Below are positions 15,327-15,978 of a stretch of 15,978 nt of DNA, piece after piece (position 1 is the stretch's first letter; each line of letters opens with the position of its first letter). Origin of the DNA: Verrucomicrobiota bacterium. GTDB taxonomy: Bacteria; Verrucomicrobiota; Verrucomicrobiae; Chthoniobacterales; UBA10450. The stretch is from NCBI GenBank assembly GCA_003219495.1, contig QHOZ01000060.1, forward strand, positions 1-15,978, written 5' to 3'. Under the pieces are notes generated by a model that was not told the origin of the DNA, ran no database searches, and saw only the letters and a list, made by a program, of their open reading frames with translations. The translations under genes and the position numbers were made by a program.

Positions 15327-15978
15327 CAGCGCGGTGAGGCGGCAAATTGGAAAACGATCTTGCCGCTGCGTTTGTTTCGCATCGCATGCTCGACCGCGGC
15401 TTTTGCTTCATCGATCGAGTAAATTTTTTCCACCGGGGTTTTCAAAAGCCCGCGCTTTGCCATTTCAAAAATCGGATTGAACGCGGCCATTCGTTCCTGC
15501 GGTGTGGCTTCGTCATACCACTTGTTGATCCAAATTCCGCGGAAGCGCAGATCTTTGAAAATAAGCAGCCCGGTCGGAATTTTCAGGGGCTGCAAGCTCA
15601 TCGCGCCAAAACTGACGAGCGTTCCGCCGAAGGCGAGACAGTTCGCAATTCGCAGCGCGCTATCGCCGCCGACCGAATTCAATCCCAACCCAATCTGGGC
15701 GCCGTTGGTAGCCGCTTTGACTTCGTCTCGGAGTTTTTCGTTATCAACGAGAACGACATCCCCGCCCGCCGCGCGCAATTCGTCGATCAATTCCGCGCGC
15801 CGGACGACGTTCACCGTTTTGAATCCGAGCTCGTGTGCAATTTCAATTACTGCGCGACCGGCGCCGGAGTTCGCAGCGTTTTGAATGACCCAATCGCCGG
15901 GGGCAAGATCGACATATCCATGCAGCAGTCGCCACGCAGTCAGTGGATTGATCTTCAACATCGACGCGTGCACCGCAT
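15326..15978 (-). CDS. MDR-family NAD(P)H oxidoreductase, 2-enoyl thioester reductase (MECR/ETR)-like, 5' end outside the window
   Basis: The visible 217 residues form the C-terminal part of a zinc-free medium-chain dehydrogenase/reductase. LKINPLTAWRLLHGYVDLAPG is followed by WVIQNAANSGAGRAVIEIA, the nucleotide-binding glycine turn in the form seen in enoyl thioester reductases. VVRR after the second strand is consistent with NADPH binding. FGGTLVSFGAMS and RFRGIWINKWYDEA follow. The end resembles MDR enzymes: SIDEAKAAVEHAMRNKRSGKIVFQF. Relatives reduce trans-2-enoyl-ACP or -CoA in fatty-acid synthesis, or quinones; substrate assignment is uncertain without the N-terminus. The frame is open to the window edge, so the gene begins beyond 15978; the GTG at 15971-15973 is not taken as the start. 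The TGA overlaps the ATG of the TPR gene. Confidence 0.9.
   Translation of the reverse strand, partial: AVHASMLKINPLTAWRLLHGYVDLAPGDWVIQNAANSGAGRAVIEIAHELGFKTVNVVRRAELIDELRAAGGDVVLVDNEKLRDEVKAATNGAQIGLGLNSVGGDSALRIANCLAFGGTLVSFGAMSLQPLKIPTGLLIFKDLRFRGIWINKWYDEATPQERMAAFNPIFEMAKRGLLKTPVEKIYSIDEAKAAVEHAMRNKRSGKIVFQFAASPR

Overview
The window looks like an ordinary chromosomal segment of a Verrucomicrobiota bacterium, possibly a soil Spartobacteria/Chthoniobacterales-type genome. This is inferred from moderate-to-high GC, near absence of Shine-Dalgarno sites, alternative TTG/GTG starts, intergenic GTGATCAGTG-type repeats, and gene content. No database search was possible. I see no rRNA, tRNA, CRISPR array, insertion sequence or phage genes.

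Layout. (1) 73-368 holds a small GIY-YIG endonuclease-like gene broken by one missing base, followed by a hairpin. (2) 482-3970 is dnaE, the replicative polymerase alpha subunit. It converges on, and overlaps by 3 bases the stop codon of, a minus-strand pair: a DUF4230 membrane protein and an AsmA/YdbH-like envelope protein. The latter is split by a one-base insertion in a G-run. (3) 6966-7095 is a minus-strand TATAAT box, three stem-loops and a hairpin-plus-T6 terminator, with no minus-strand gene upstream of it. This is a candidate small RNA or leader/attenuator for the DUF4230 operon. (4) 7213-8960 holds yqgE and ald on the plus strand, separated by a 30-nt-arm inverted repeat that fills the gap. 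(5) 9018-9401 holds two tandem paralogous mini-lipoproteins, closed by a strong terminator. (6) 9563-12422 is the cluster rnpA-yidD-yidC-khpB(jag), covering tRNA 5' maturation, membrane insertion and RNA binding, with overlapping or nearly overlapping genes. rpmH is not at its usual place in front. (7) 12439-15978 is a minus-strand operon: an enoyl-thioester-reductase-like MDR enzyme (cut by the window edge), a secreted TPR protein with a conserved-looking histidine cluster, and a sarcosine-oxidase-type flavoenzyme with the covalent-FAD cysteine. The first two overlap by ATGA and the last two are 23 bases apart or overlap, depending on the start.

No clear-cut novel defence or metabolic system is visible. 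The best candidates for something undescribed are the structured minus-strand RNA at 6966-7083, the long inverted repeat in front of ald, and the tightly packed MDR-TPR-flavoenzyme operon. Both broken reading frames are single-base indels, so sequencing or assembly error is a serious alternative to real gene decay.
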